From the NCBI GenBank assembly GCA_964421675.1, contig CAYQXV010000011.1, positions 10,399 to 74,398 on the forward strand: a DNA stretch of 64,000 nucleotides, given 5' to 3'. Positions 27,631-35,404 of the stretch are shown one piece after another. The stretch is from CALLPQ01 sp964421675. Its GTDB lineage: Bacteria; Pseudomonadota; Alphaproteobacteria; Caulobacterales; Parvularculaceae. The notes beneath the pieces are model-generated. The model was not told the DNA's origin. It made no database searches and was given only the letters and a program-made list of their open reading frames with translations. Position 1 is the first letter of the stretch; every line of letters begins with the position of its first letter. Position numbers and translations under genes: made by a program.

Positions 27631-27808
27631 TATGACAATCCCCTGTCTGCGTAACTGTTTCGAATCATTTTTCTTGAACCTTAAATAGCTATTCCCGGTG
27701 GCAATTGCCACATCCCCCCTCCATTCGTGAAGATTGAAGCGACTAAACGACACAAATTTAGGGTCGAATGAGATTACAGATCAGTAACGCATTAAGAAAA
27801 TGCCAATA

Positions 27809-27838
27809 AACCCCAATAATCACGCAAATATTGGGGTT
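27809..27838. repeat. perfect 10-bp inverted repeat, hairpin
   Basis: AACCCCAATA (27809-27818) and TATTGGGGTT (27829-27838) are exact complements around a 10-base spacer. It lies just downstream of the TlpA-like gene and about 180 bases upstream of the lipoprotein gene, with no T tract on either strand, so terminator and operator are both open. Confidence 0.55.
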
Positions 27839-27884
27839 GGTGACCTCTCATCACCTCCCCCTTGCAGGGCGCTCACGTTACAAT

Positions 27885-28517
27885 TTAACGGCGTATTTTA
27901 GCACCAGCGATCACCGCGCGGATCAATGCCTTGGCTTCCTCGCTATCCCAATTTGCTTCTCCCACCAGTCGGCCAATCTCTGTGCCATCGGGCGAAAACA
28001 AAATCGAGACCGGCAAAACATTTGCCCCGCCAATCGCACTGGCCATCAGCAATCGCTGATCGGCATATAAATCCAGATGCTCGATGGATAGCCGGTCCAA
28101 ATATTCGCGCGCGACCTCCGGCCCCCGCGGATCAGCGGCGATTGCAATCACCTTGAAGGGCTCGTCTTGCAATTCACCCTGCAATCGGTCGAGCGAGGGA
28201 AGTTCCTTTAGGCAGGGCGCACACCAGGTCGCCCAGAAATTCACCAGAACGGTCTGGCCGCGAAAAGATTTTAGCGTTAACTGGCGCTCCCCATGGGTAA
28301 AAGGGATTTCGGGCCCTTTGCGCGGGGGAAAGGTCAAATTGAAATCGGCCATATCGCCTGTTAAATAGCGGCCCGGCGCGTCAGTTTCATCAGCGCTGGA
28401 GGATAGAAAGGCCCCTGCACCATTATCTGGCTTTACGCTGGCGCTGAATATGACATACATCAACCCAAGTGAGCCAAGCGCTCCCCACAAAATTAGCCAG
28501 AACCGTGGTGAAAACAT
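27885..28517 (-). CDS. TlpA-family thioredoxin-like protein
   Basis: 210 residues. An N-terminal membrane anchor (FWLILWGALGSLGLMYVIF) is followed by a periplasmic thioredoxin fold with the redox motif NFWATWCAPCLKELP (Cys-Ala-Pro-Cys) at about residue 95 and the cis-Pro region NVLPVSILF. Family roles are disulfide reduction in cytochrome c or oxidase maturation, or oxidative-stress defence. It is divergent from argH with a 51-base spacer, and no ccm gene is adjacent. The ATG is preceded by GAGG. Confidence 0.88.
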   Translation of the reverse strand: MFSPRFWLILWGALGSLGLMYVIFSASVKPDNGAGAFLSSSADETDAPGRYLTGDMADFNLTFPPRKGPEIPFTHGERQLTLKSFRGQTVLVNFWATWCAPCLKELPSLDRLQGELQDEPFKVIAIAADPRGPEVAREYLDRLSIEHLDLYADQRLLMASAIGGANVLPVSILFSPDGTEIGRLVGEANWDSEEAKALIRAVIAGAKIRR

Positions 28518-28568
28518 AACCGAATCCTCGAACTTCTAACGTTACCCAGAGCATAGCAAGGTATGACA

Positions 28569-29975
28569 ATGAGTGAGCGCAACAGCAATAGCATGTGGGG
28601 GGGACGTTTTGCCACCGGCCCCAGTGCCATCATGGAAGAGATAAACGCGTCGATCAATGTTGATAAGCGCTTATGGCGCGAGGACATTGCGGGCAGCAAA
28701 GCCCATGCGACCATGCTGGCCGATCAGGGCATCATTTCTCAGGCCGACAAAGAAGCAATCCATGAAGGCCTTGCAACAATTGCCGGTGAAATTGAGAATG
28801 GCACGTTCGAGTTCTCTGCCGCCCTTGAAGATATTCATATGAATATTGAAGCCCGTCTCAAAGCGCTGATTGGCGAGCCCGCCGCGCGCCTGCATACAGG
28901 CCGCTCGCGTAATGATCAGGTTGCGACAGATTTCCGGCTCTGGGTGCGCACCGCCTGCGATGATAGCGTCCAGGCGATAGAACAATTAATGGAAACGCTT
29001 TCGCGCAGAGCTATAGAGCATGCCGATACGATTATGCCCGGCTTTACCCATCTGCAAACCGCGCAACCCATAACCTTCGGCCACCATCTGCTGGCCTATG
29101 TAGAAATGTTAGCACGCGACCGCGACCGGTTTGTCGATGCGCGCGCAAGGATGAATGAATGCCCGCTTGGCGCAGCAGCGCTGGCGGGAACGTCCTTCCC
29201 TTTGGACCGCCATGCAACCGCGGCTGCACTGGGATTTCATCAGCCTACCGAAAATTCCCTCGATAGCGTTTCTTCTCGCGACTTTGCTTTGGAAGCGCTC
29301 TCCGCGGCAAGCATCTCCGCAATGCATCTTTCAAGGCTGGCCGAAGAGCTGGTCATTTGGGCAAGTGCACCGTTCAGCTTTGTGAGCCTGCCAGACAGCT
29401 ATTCAACGGGCTCTTCGATCATGCCGCAAAAACGCAATCCCGATGCGGCAGAGCTTATCCGCGCAAAAGCAGGACATATGATAGCCGCCTTCACAAACAT
29501 CTTTGTCATGATGAAAGGGCTGCCCCTCGCCTATGCGAAAGATATGCAAGACGATAAGCTGGCGACATTTCAAGCCTTTGATGATTATGGATTAAGCCTT
29601 GCCGCCATGAACGGGATGATGGCCGAAATAGACATCAATAAACAAGCAATGCGCGATGCGGCCAGCGGCGGACATTCGACAGCAACGGACCTTGCCGATT
29701 GGTTGGTGCGCGTGCTTAACATGCCATTTCGCGACGCCCATCATGTGACCGGTACGCTTGTGGCAAAGGCAGATGAAACATCAAAAATGTTGTCTGAGCT
29801 ATCTTTGGACACTATGCAGGCTGTTGAGCCCCGCATCACTAAGGATATTTTTTCGGTCTTGAATGTGGATGCGTCTGTTGCGTCACGAACAAGCTATGGC
29901 GGAACCGCCCCGGAAAATGTACGCTCACAAGCACAACGCTGGATTGATAATCTGACGTCAAAGGAGACCTCATGA
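28569..29975 (+). CDS. argH: argininosuccinate lyase
   Basis: Last enzyme of arginine biosynthesis, splitting argininosuccinate into arginine and fumarate. Conserved segments are MWGGRFATGPS, LHTGRSRNDQVATDFRLW, GFTHLQTAQPI and the superfamily signature GSSIMPQKRNPDA (about residues 280-292). AAGG at 28557 fits the ATG at 28569 better than the one at 28563. The stop overlaps the start of the small lipoprotein gene by four bases, so argH, that gene and lysA form an operon. Confidence 0.96.
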   Translation: MSERNSNSMWGGRFATGPSAIMEEINASINVDKRLWREDIAGSKAHATMLADQGIISQADKEAIHEGLATIAGEIENGTFEFSAALEDIHMNIEARLKALIGEPAARLHTGRSRNDQVATDFRLWVRTACDDSVQAIEQLMETLSRRAIEHADTIMPGFTHLQTAQPITFGHHLLAYVEMLARDRDRFVDARARMNECPLGAAALAGTSFPLDRHATAAALGFHQPTENSLDSVSSRDFALEALSAASISAMHLSRLAEELVIWASAPFSFVSLPDSYSTGSSIMPQKRNPDAAELIRAKAGHMIAAFTNIFVMMKGLPLAYAKDMQDDKLATFQAFDDYGLSLAAMNGMMAEIDINKQAMRDAASGGHSTATDLADWLVRVLNMPFRDAHHVTGTLVAKADETSKMLSELSLDTMQAVEPRITKDIFSVLNVDASVASRTSYGGTAPENVRSQAQRWIDNLTSKETS

Positions 29976-30085
29976 CCAAAGCGACAATGACCGCCCTCGC
30001 CCTACTATTCTGCGCTAGCCTTTTGATAGGCGGTTGCGGCAAAAAAGTGCCCGTTCGCCCCCCGGACACCCACATTATACACTAA
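29972..30085 (+). CDS. small lipoprotein, LptM (YifL)-like
   Basis: 37 residues, below normal ORF length cut-offs. The sequence has a lipoprotein signal ending in the lipobox IGGC, with Cys about residue 22, and then a short mature peptide (GKKVPVRPPDTHIIH). AAGGAG stands six bases before the ATG, and the ATGA overlap with argH couples translation. In Escherichia coli the equivalent lipoprotein LptM lies near dapF/lysA and assists oxidative maturation of LptD in the LPS translocon. Position and size support that assignment here, but identity beyond the lipobox is weak. Confidence 0.75.
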   Translation: MTKATMTALALLFCASLLIGGCGKKVPVRPPDTHIIH

Positions 30086-30103
30086 CAATTTGAGCTTTTC
30101 TCA

Positions 30104-31366
30104 ATGCACCATTTCACCTACCAAAACCAGCATCTGCATGCAGAGCAGGTTGATCTGACCGAAATTGCCAACACAGTTGGCACCCCGTTTTATTGCTATA
30201 GCGAAGCAACATTGCGCCGCCATATGCAAGTGTTTCGCGGTGCATTTGGCGATGCCGATATGCTGACGGCTTATTCGGTCAAAGCCAATTCCAACCTTAG
30301 CGTCCTGAAGGTTCTCGCAAGCGAGGGCGCGGGCGCGGATGTTGTGTCTGGCGGCGAGTTGGTGCGCGCATTAGCGGCAGGAATACCGTCCGACAAAATC
30401 GTATTTTCAGGCGTGGGTAAAACAGCTGAGGAAATGACTGCCGCGCTAGAGGCAGGGATTTTTCAGTTCAATGTGGAGTCAGAACCAGAACTGGACTTAC
30501 TCAATGCGGTTGCCAATGCACGCGGGCAGCGCGCGCCGATTGCCTTTCGGGTAAACCCGGATGTGAGCGCCGGGGGCCATGAGAAAATTTCAACCGGCAC
30601 CGCTGAGGTTAAGTTTGGCATCGCCTGGGATCACGCGCCAAGCCTATATGCAAAAGCACTTAGCCTGCCGGGTATTGAGGTGTGCGGTGTCGATGTGCAT
30701 ATCGGATCGCAAATTGATCAATTGGCACCATTTGAAGCGGCATTTGGCAAAGTGGCTGAATTGGTTCAGCGCTTGCGCGAAGAGGGGTGCACCATTAGCC
30801 GCGTCGATCTTGGCGGCGGTCTTGGCATCCCTTATGGCAATAGTGACAAAAACCCGCCGCACCCGGATGAATATGCCGCATTGATCCGCAAGATCGCCGA
30901 TCCGCTTGGGGTCAAACTGATCTTTGAACCGGGCCGCATGATTGTTGGCAATGCTGGGCTTTTGGTATCCAAAGTGATTTATGTCAAACAAGGTGCGGAG
31001 CGAAAGTTCTTGATTTTGGACGCCGGGATGAATGATCTCATCCGCCCTGCTCTTTATGATGCATGGCATGATATCCGCCCGATAAATGAGCCGGACTCAA
31101 AAACTACAGTGCAATATGATGTGGTGGGGCCGATTTGCGAGACCGGTGATCGGTTTACCCGAGAGCGCGATCTCCCTCCCCTACAAAGCGGAGACCTTGT
31201 CGCATTTATGTCGGCGGGGGCTTATGGCGCCGTGCAAGCATCGGAATATAATACCCGTCCCCTCGTACCAGAAGTGCTCGTCAATGGTAGTCAGTACGCG
31301 GTCATCCGCCCGCGCCCAAGCCTTGATGATATATTAGGGCGTGATACGCAGGCGGAATGGCTTTAA
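30104..31366 (+). CDS. lysA: diaminopimelate decarboxylase
   Basis: Fold-type III PLP enzyme making lysine from meso-diaminopimelate, 420 residues. The PLP-binding Lys is in AYSVKANSN (about residue 60). The motifs VDVHIGSQI, VDLGGGLGIPY, FEPGRMIVGNAG and VGPICETGDRF (second-subunit Cys) follow, with GAYGAVQASEYN near the end. It lies 18 bases after the small lipoprotein gene in the argH operon. Confidence 0.97.
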   Translation: MHHFTYQNQHLHAEQVDLTEIANTVGTPFYCYSEATLRRHMQVFRGAFGDADMLTAYSVKANSNLSVLKVLASEGAGADVVSGGELVRALAAGIPSDKIVFSGVGKTAEEMTAALEAGIFQFNVESEPELDLLNAVANARGQRAPIAFRVNPDVSAGGHEKISTGTAEVKFGIAWDHAPSLYAKALSLPGIEVCGVDVHIGSQIDQLAPFEAAFGKVAELVQRLREEGCTISRVDLGGGLGIPYGNSDKNPPHPDEYAALIRKIADPLGVKLIFEPGRMIVGNAGLLVSKVIYVKQGAERKFLILDAGMNDLIRPALYDAWHDIRPINEPDSKTTVQYDVVGPICETGDRFTRERDLPPLQSGDLVAFMSAGAYGAVQASEYNTRPLVPEVLVNGSQYAVIRPRPSLDDILGRDTQAEWL

Positions 31367-31386
31367 GGTCGATAACGACCGATAGA

Positions 31387-31590
31387 TTAATCTTTAAGGA
31401 TGAATGTAACTTTCATCACAACGCGATATTCTTTGATTTTGCCTTTGTCGAGGATCAAAGATTGATCTTTAACCCAAGCGCCTTCAACATTTTTGAGTGT
31501 TTTATTTGCGCGCTCAATACCTGTTTCAACGGCATCGTGAAAGCTCTTTGGGGAACCGCTAATAATTTCTGTAACTCGGGCAACAGCCAT
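31387..31590 (-). CDS. dodecin
   Basis: 67-residue flavin-binding dodecamer subunit of the dodecin family. The typical pattern VTEIISGSPKSFHDAVETGI is followed by RANKTLKNVEGAWVKD and a C-terminal beta strand (YRVVMKVTFIL). Dodecins store or buffer flavins. GAGGAG precedes the ATG. Monocistronic and convergent with lysA. Confidence 0.93.
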   Translation of the reverse strand: MAVARVTEIISGSPKSFHDAVETGIERANKTLKNVEGAWVKDQSLILDKGKIKEYRVVMKVTFILKD

Positions 31591-31875
31591 GGATCATCTC
31601 CTCTAAGGATTTTTCGTTTTACAATATGCAAATGCATTACTGTTCACTATGCCAGCACACAAAGACAAACGATTTGATCTTTGCAACAAGCATCAGCGAC
31701 GCATCGCTAATATTGATATAAAACAAATATTGCATTAAAAATCAACAGCTTATAATTGCTGTACCATTGACCAACACAGGTTAAATTTAAACGATACGAC
31801 CACAAATTCTCAAGCAAGTCGCATCCAGAAAAATTGTCTTGGCATTACCGGCAAGAGCGTTCCCTCATGCATGGT

Positions 31876-32073
31876 TTAGGATTGGTCGGGAAAGAAAATT
31901 TCGTCCACCCGCATTTTAAATTGTTCAGCAATCGCAAACGCTAAAGGCAAGCTGGGCGCATGTTTGCCAACTTCAATCGCATTGACAGATTGGCGCGCAA
32001 TGCCCAATCGATCTGCGAGATCAGCCTGGCTCCACCCTTGCGTTTTGCGCAATTCACGAACGATGTTTTTCAA
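31876..32073 (-). CDS. XRE-family helix-turn-helix regulator
   Basis: 65-residue protein that is little more than a DNA-binding domain: LRKTQGWSQADLADRLGIAR is the HTH, followed by QSVNAIEVGKHAPSLPLAFA. The group is like YozG/Xre-type small regulators. It starts 15 bases after the upstream membrane-protein gene, forming a two-gene unit; in many genomes such pairs consist of a small membrane protein and a regulator of that operon. Confidence 0.88.
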   Translation of the reverse strand: MKNIVRELRKTQGWSQADLADRLGIARQSVNAIEVGKHAPSLPLAFAIAEQFKMRVDEIFFPDQS

Positions 32074-32088
32074 TGGTTAGAGCCCAGC

Positions 32089-32523
32089 CTAGCTACAGCC
32101 CGAACCGCCACGTAATTTATAAACAATACCGTAAAGGCCAAGAAAGGCAGGGGTCAAAAAGAATACGGGGAAGGATGAGGCCGCTTCATGTATTTCCATA
32201 AAGCCCCAAACGGCGACAAAGGAGAACATAATCCCTGCCGCAAGAGTGATGGCTTCTAGCTGTTTCAACCGTGTATATTCGTCCGTCTCGCCAATCATCC
32301 GCCAGATCAGAAAAAATATTACGATGATGGGCAGGCCGTTCAGCAGCGAAATCCCGGCACGGATCCACCATCCATCAAGATTGAACGCATCGGCGACTAC
32401 CGGAACGCCAAGAGAAATTATCATATAAACAATAATGACCGGCCAAAAGGCACGCTTATAATTTCGAAGCGCTTGTTTGTAATTCCCAATTGAATTGCTG
32501 GGCCCAGACGTTTCGGTCGACAT
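32089..32523 (-). CDS. small four-helix membrane protein, partner of XRE regulator
   Basis: About 144 residues, not recognised by function. Four hydrophobic segments are visible: FWPVIIVYMIISLGVPVV, a second near GISLLNGLPIIVIFFLIW, a third ITLAAGIMFSFVAVWGFM and a fourth FPVFFLTPAFLGLYGIV. The N-terminus is polar and cytoplasmic. GGAGGGG is placed correctly for the ATG at 32523; the frame extends to 32592 but without support. Its gene is in one operon with the XRE regulator. Confidence 0.75.
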   Translation of the reverse strand: MSTETSGPSNSIGNYKQALRNYKRAFWPVIIVYMIISLGVPVVADAFNLDGWWIRAGISLLNGLPIIVIFFLIWRMIGETDEYTRLKQLEAITLAAGIMFSFVAVWGFMEIHEAASSFPVFFLTPAFLGLYGIVYKLRGGSGCS

Positions 32524-32652
32524 AATCCCCTCCAAACACATAGATGGCGTATTGCTGGTGCTTAAAGTGGGTGGCCCATGATTAAATGTCAAGTTAACTG
32601 GACATTTTTAATGTGAAGCAGCCAGGCCCTTATTCTCTAAGTGGCCGCCAGC

Positions 32653-33531
32653 CTACCGGGTTGGAATGGGGGTATCGCCTGCATAGTCATAAAAACCGCG
32701 CCCGGTTTTGCGGCCCAACCAGCCCGCTTCAACATATTTCACGAGCAATGGACACGGACGATATTTACTATCGGCCAGCCCTTCATAAAGCACCTGCATG
32801 ATGGCAAGGCAGGTATCGAGCCCGATAAAATCAGCAAGCTCTAGCGGGCCCATCGGATGGTTCAACCCAAGCCGCATGCCCTTATCGATCGCTTCAACGG
32901 TGCCGACACCTTCATAAAGCGTGTAGATCGCTTCATTAATCATTGGCATCAAAATTCGGTTCACGATAAAGGCTGGAAAGTCTTCGGACACGGCCATGGT
33001 TTTTTCCAGGCGCGCAACCAAATCGCTTGTTACCTCAAAAGTTTCCCGGCTTGTGGCAATACCGCGAATAACTTCAACCAATTGCATGACAGGAACCGGG
33101 TTCATGAAATGCAATCCAATAAACTGTTCTGGACGATCGGTTGCCGCCGCAAGGCCAGTGATAGATATAGACGAGGTGTTCGTCGCCATGATCGCATCTT
33201 TTTTAAGATGTTCAGAAAGCTGTTTGAAAATTTCTGTTTTCACAGCCTGATTTTCAGTCGCCGCTTCAATCACCATATCGCACTCGGACATGCTCGCCAT
33301 ATCCGTTGACAAGGAGATCCGCGAGAGCGCGGCGGTCATCGCATCCGCTTCCAACGCGCCTTTGGCAACCTGGCGCCCGAGATTTTTCTCAATCAGCGCT
33401 TTTGCTTTTTCGAGCTGATCGCCATTGATATCGTTTAGCACCACATCAATGCCGGCCGCGGCAAGAACATGGGCGATACCATTGCCCATTTGGCCAGCGC
33501 CGATAACGCCAATAGTCGATAAGTTGGTCAT
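32653..33531 (-). CDS. 3-hydroxybutyryl-CoA dehydrogenase
   Basis: 292 residues of the short 3-hydroxyacyl-CoA dehydrogenase family. The NAD fold starts with IGVIGAGQMGNGIAHVLA; the catalytic His lies in GLHFMNPVPVMQLVE and the C-terminal helical domain in AIDKGMRLGLNHPMGPLELADFIGLD. It acts in butyrate or polyhydroxybutyrate-related pathways and beta-oxidation-like routes. AGAGG precedes the ATG. No thiolase or crotonase is adjacent. Confidence 0.93.
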   Translation of the reverse strand: MTNLSTIGVIGAGQMGNGIAHVLAAAGIDVVLNDINGDQLEKAKALIEKNLGRQVAKGALEADAMTAALSRISLSTDMASMSECDMVIEAATENQAVKTEIFKQLSEHLKKDAIMATNTSSISITGLAAATDRPEQFIGLHFMNPVPVMQLVEVIRGIATSRETFEVTSDLVARLEKTMAVSEDFPAFIVNRILMPMINEAIYTLYEGVGTVEAIDKGMRLGLNHPMGPLELADFIGLDTCLAIMQVLYEGLADSKYRPCPLLVKYVEAGWLGRKTGRGFYDYAGDTPIPTR

Positions 33532-33689
33532 GAAAGTGCCTCTTAGTGTTGGCGCGATTGAGTAGGACTCAGACTATAGCGCTCTTTTTGCACTGCGGCA
33601 ATTTTTGAGATCGATTGGCTAGCAGATCATCTAGTTTTGCGACAATCAGGCGGATATTCCCCGCTGACATCCTCCATACCCTTTACGGA

Positions 33690-34646
33690 CTAAAGGCTGA
33701 GGCGCTCACGGAAGTAAGCAATCGTCTTTTCCAGCCCCTCATCAAGGGCGACGGCCGGTTCCCAGCCAAGTTTTGACTTGGCTTTGGAAATATCTGGACG
33801 ACGTTGCTGCGGGTCGTCTTTTGGAAGTGGTTTGTGCACAATCTTGGAGGACGAGCCGGATAATTTTATAACCTTTTCGGCAAGCTCAAGCATGGTGAAC
33901 TCGCCCGGATTGCCTAAATTGATGGGCCCGGTCTCATCGCTCGATGTCGCCATTAGCCCAATCAATGCCGTGACCAAATCATCGACATAACAAAAAGAAC
34001 GGGTTTGCTCACCTGTTCCATAAATTGTGATGTCTTCGCCGCTTAACGCCTGCACAATAAAATTAGAAACCACGCGGCCATCATTGGGATGCATGCGCGG
34101 GCCATAGGTATTAAATATCCGCGCAACCTTTATCTCCAAACCATTTTGGCGATGATAGTCAAAAAATAATGTTTCCGCGCACCGCTTGCCTTCATCATAG
34201 CATGAACGCGGGCCAATCGGGTTGACGTGACCCCAATAGTCTTCTGTTTGCGGATGAACTTCCGGGTCGCCGTAAACCTCTGAGGTCGATGCCTGCAAAA
34301 TTTTGGCCCCTGTCCGCCGCGCAAGCCCAAGCATATTGATCGCGCCGTGGACGCTGGTTTTTGTGGTTTGCACAGGATCGTGTTGATAGTGAATTGGCGA
34401 GGCCGGACAAGCGAGATTATAAATCTGGCTAACCTCAACATAGAGAGGAAATGTTACGTCATGGCGCACAGTTTCAAAGCGCGGAGAACCAATAAGGTGC
34501 GAAATATTTTCTTTTGACCCGGTATAATAATTGTCGACACATAACAGGTCGTGGCCTTCTGCATACAGACGGTCTGACAGATGCGATCCAATAAATCCGG
34601 CACCGCCAGTGATTAGAATTTGTTCGTTATCAAAATGTTTGGGCAT
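33690..34646 (-). CDS. UDP-glucuronic acid decarboxylase (UXS), NAD-dependent
   Basis: SDR-extended epimerase family, 318 residues. NAD site ILITGGAGFIGSHL, substrate region LACPASPIHYQHDP, catalytic Tyr-Lys in SCYDEGKR and YGPRMHPNDGRVVSNF identify the UDP-xylose synthase subgroup, which makes UDP-xylose for surface polysaccharide. AAGGCG lies upstream of the ATG. It is not within a visible glycan cluster. Confidence 0.92.
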   Translation of the reverse strand: MPKHFDNEQILITGGAGFIGSHLSDRLYAEGHDLLCVDNYYTGSKENISHLIGSPRFETVRHDVTFPLYVEVSQIYNLACPASPIHYQHDPVQTTKTSVHGAINMLGLARRTGAKILQASTSEVYGDPEVHPQTEDYWGHVNPIGPRSCYDEGKRCAETLFFDYHRQNGLEIKVARIFNTYGPRMHPNDGRVVSNFIVQALSGEDITIYGTGEQTRSFCYVDDLVTALIGLMATSSDETGPINLGNPGEFTMLELAEKVIKLSGSSSKIVHKPLPKDDPQQRRPDISKAKSKLGWEPAVALDEGLEKTIAYFRERLSL

Positions 34647-34827
34647 ATTGGGCGTCGCCTTAATGAAGATCGCAAAAGCTATTGGTATCGCCGTTCAATC
34701 TTTAAAGCAATTTGCTTGCGCGTTTGTGAAGGTGGGAAAAAGATTTGTGTCTCTTAAAGAGACGCGCGCGGACCCTATCGGTCAAAATGGTACAAAAGCG
34801 CAAATTTGCTCCCGTGCGCTTTGTAGC

Positions 34828-35358
34828 TCACTCGCCCTCAAACTCGACCAGAGAGACCACCTTTTTATCCAAGGCCCGCAGCTTTTCACTTCCGCCAAGA
34901 TCAGGAAGGTCGACCACAAATGAGCAAAGCTCAATTACTGCCCCTGCCCGCTCTAAAAGATTAATCGCGGCAATTGCCGTCCCGCCCGTTGCGATCAAAT
35001 CATCCACGACCAAAATACGCTCGCCCTTTTCGACCGCATCAATATGGATTTCCACCGCATCGGTTCCATATTCCAGCTCATAAGGCTCGATAAGCGTCTC
35101 ATAAGGCAATTTGCCTTTCTTTCGAACGGGAATGAACCCAACGCTGAGTTGATGTGCAATCGCGCCGCCAAGAATAAAACCGCGCGCTTCAATACCTGCG
35201 ACCTTGTCAATTTTCGCGCCCGCCAGAGGCTGGACCAACTCATCCACCAGACGGCGAAATCCGCGCGGGTCCCCCAGCAACGTTGTAATGTCACGGAACA
35301 TAATTCCCGGCTTTGGATAGTCGGGAATTGTACGGATCAAATTTTTCAAATCATTCAT
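34828..35358 (-). CDS. apt: adenine phosphoribosyltransferase
   Basis: Purine salvage enzyme, 176 residues, a normal length. It shows IPDYPKPGIMFRDITTLL at the N-terminus, VAGIEARGFILG and the PRPP-binding loop ERILVVDDLIATGGT. It starts after the TipN-like gene end by 46 bases on the same strand, so the two may share a transcript. Confidence 0.96.
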   Translation of the reverse strand: MNDLKNLIRTIPDYPKPGIMFRDITTLLGDPRGFRRLVDELVQPLAGAKIDKVAGIEARGFILGGAIAHQLSVGFIPVRKKGKLPYETLIEPYELEYGTDAVEIHIDAVEKGERILVVDDLIATGGTAIAAINLLERAGAVIELCSFVVDLPDLGGSEKLRALDKKVVSLVEFEGE

Positions 35359-35404
35359 AGGTCAGGGTCAACGCGTCACAAAATAAGGTTAAGCCGAGTG
35401 TGAA

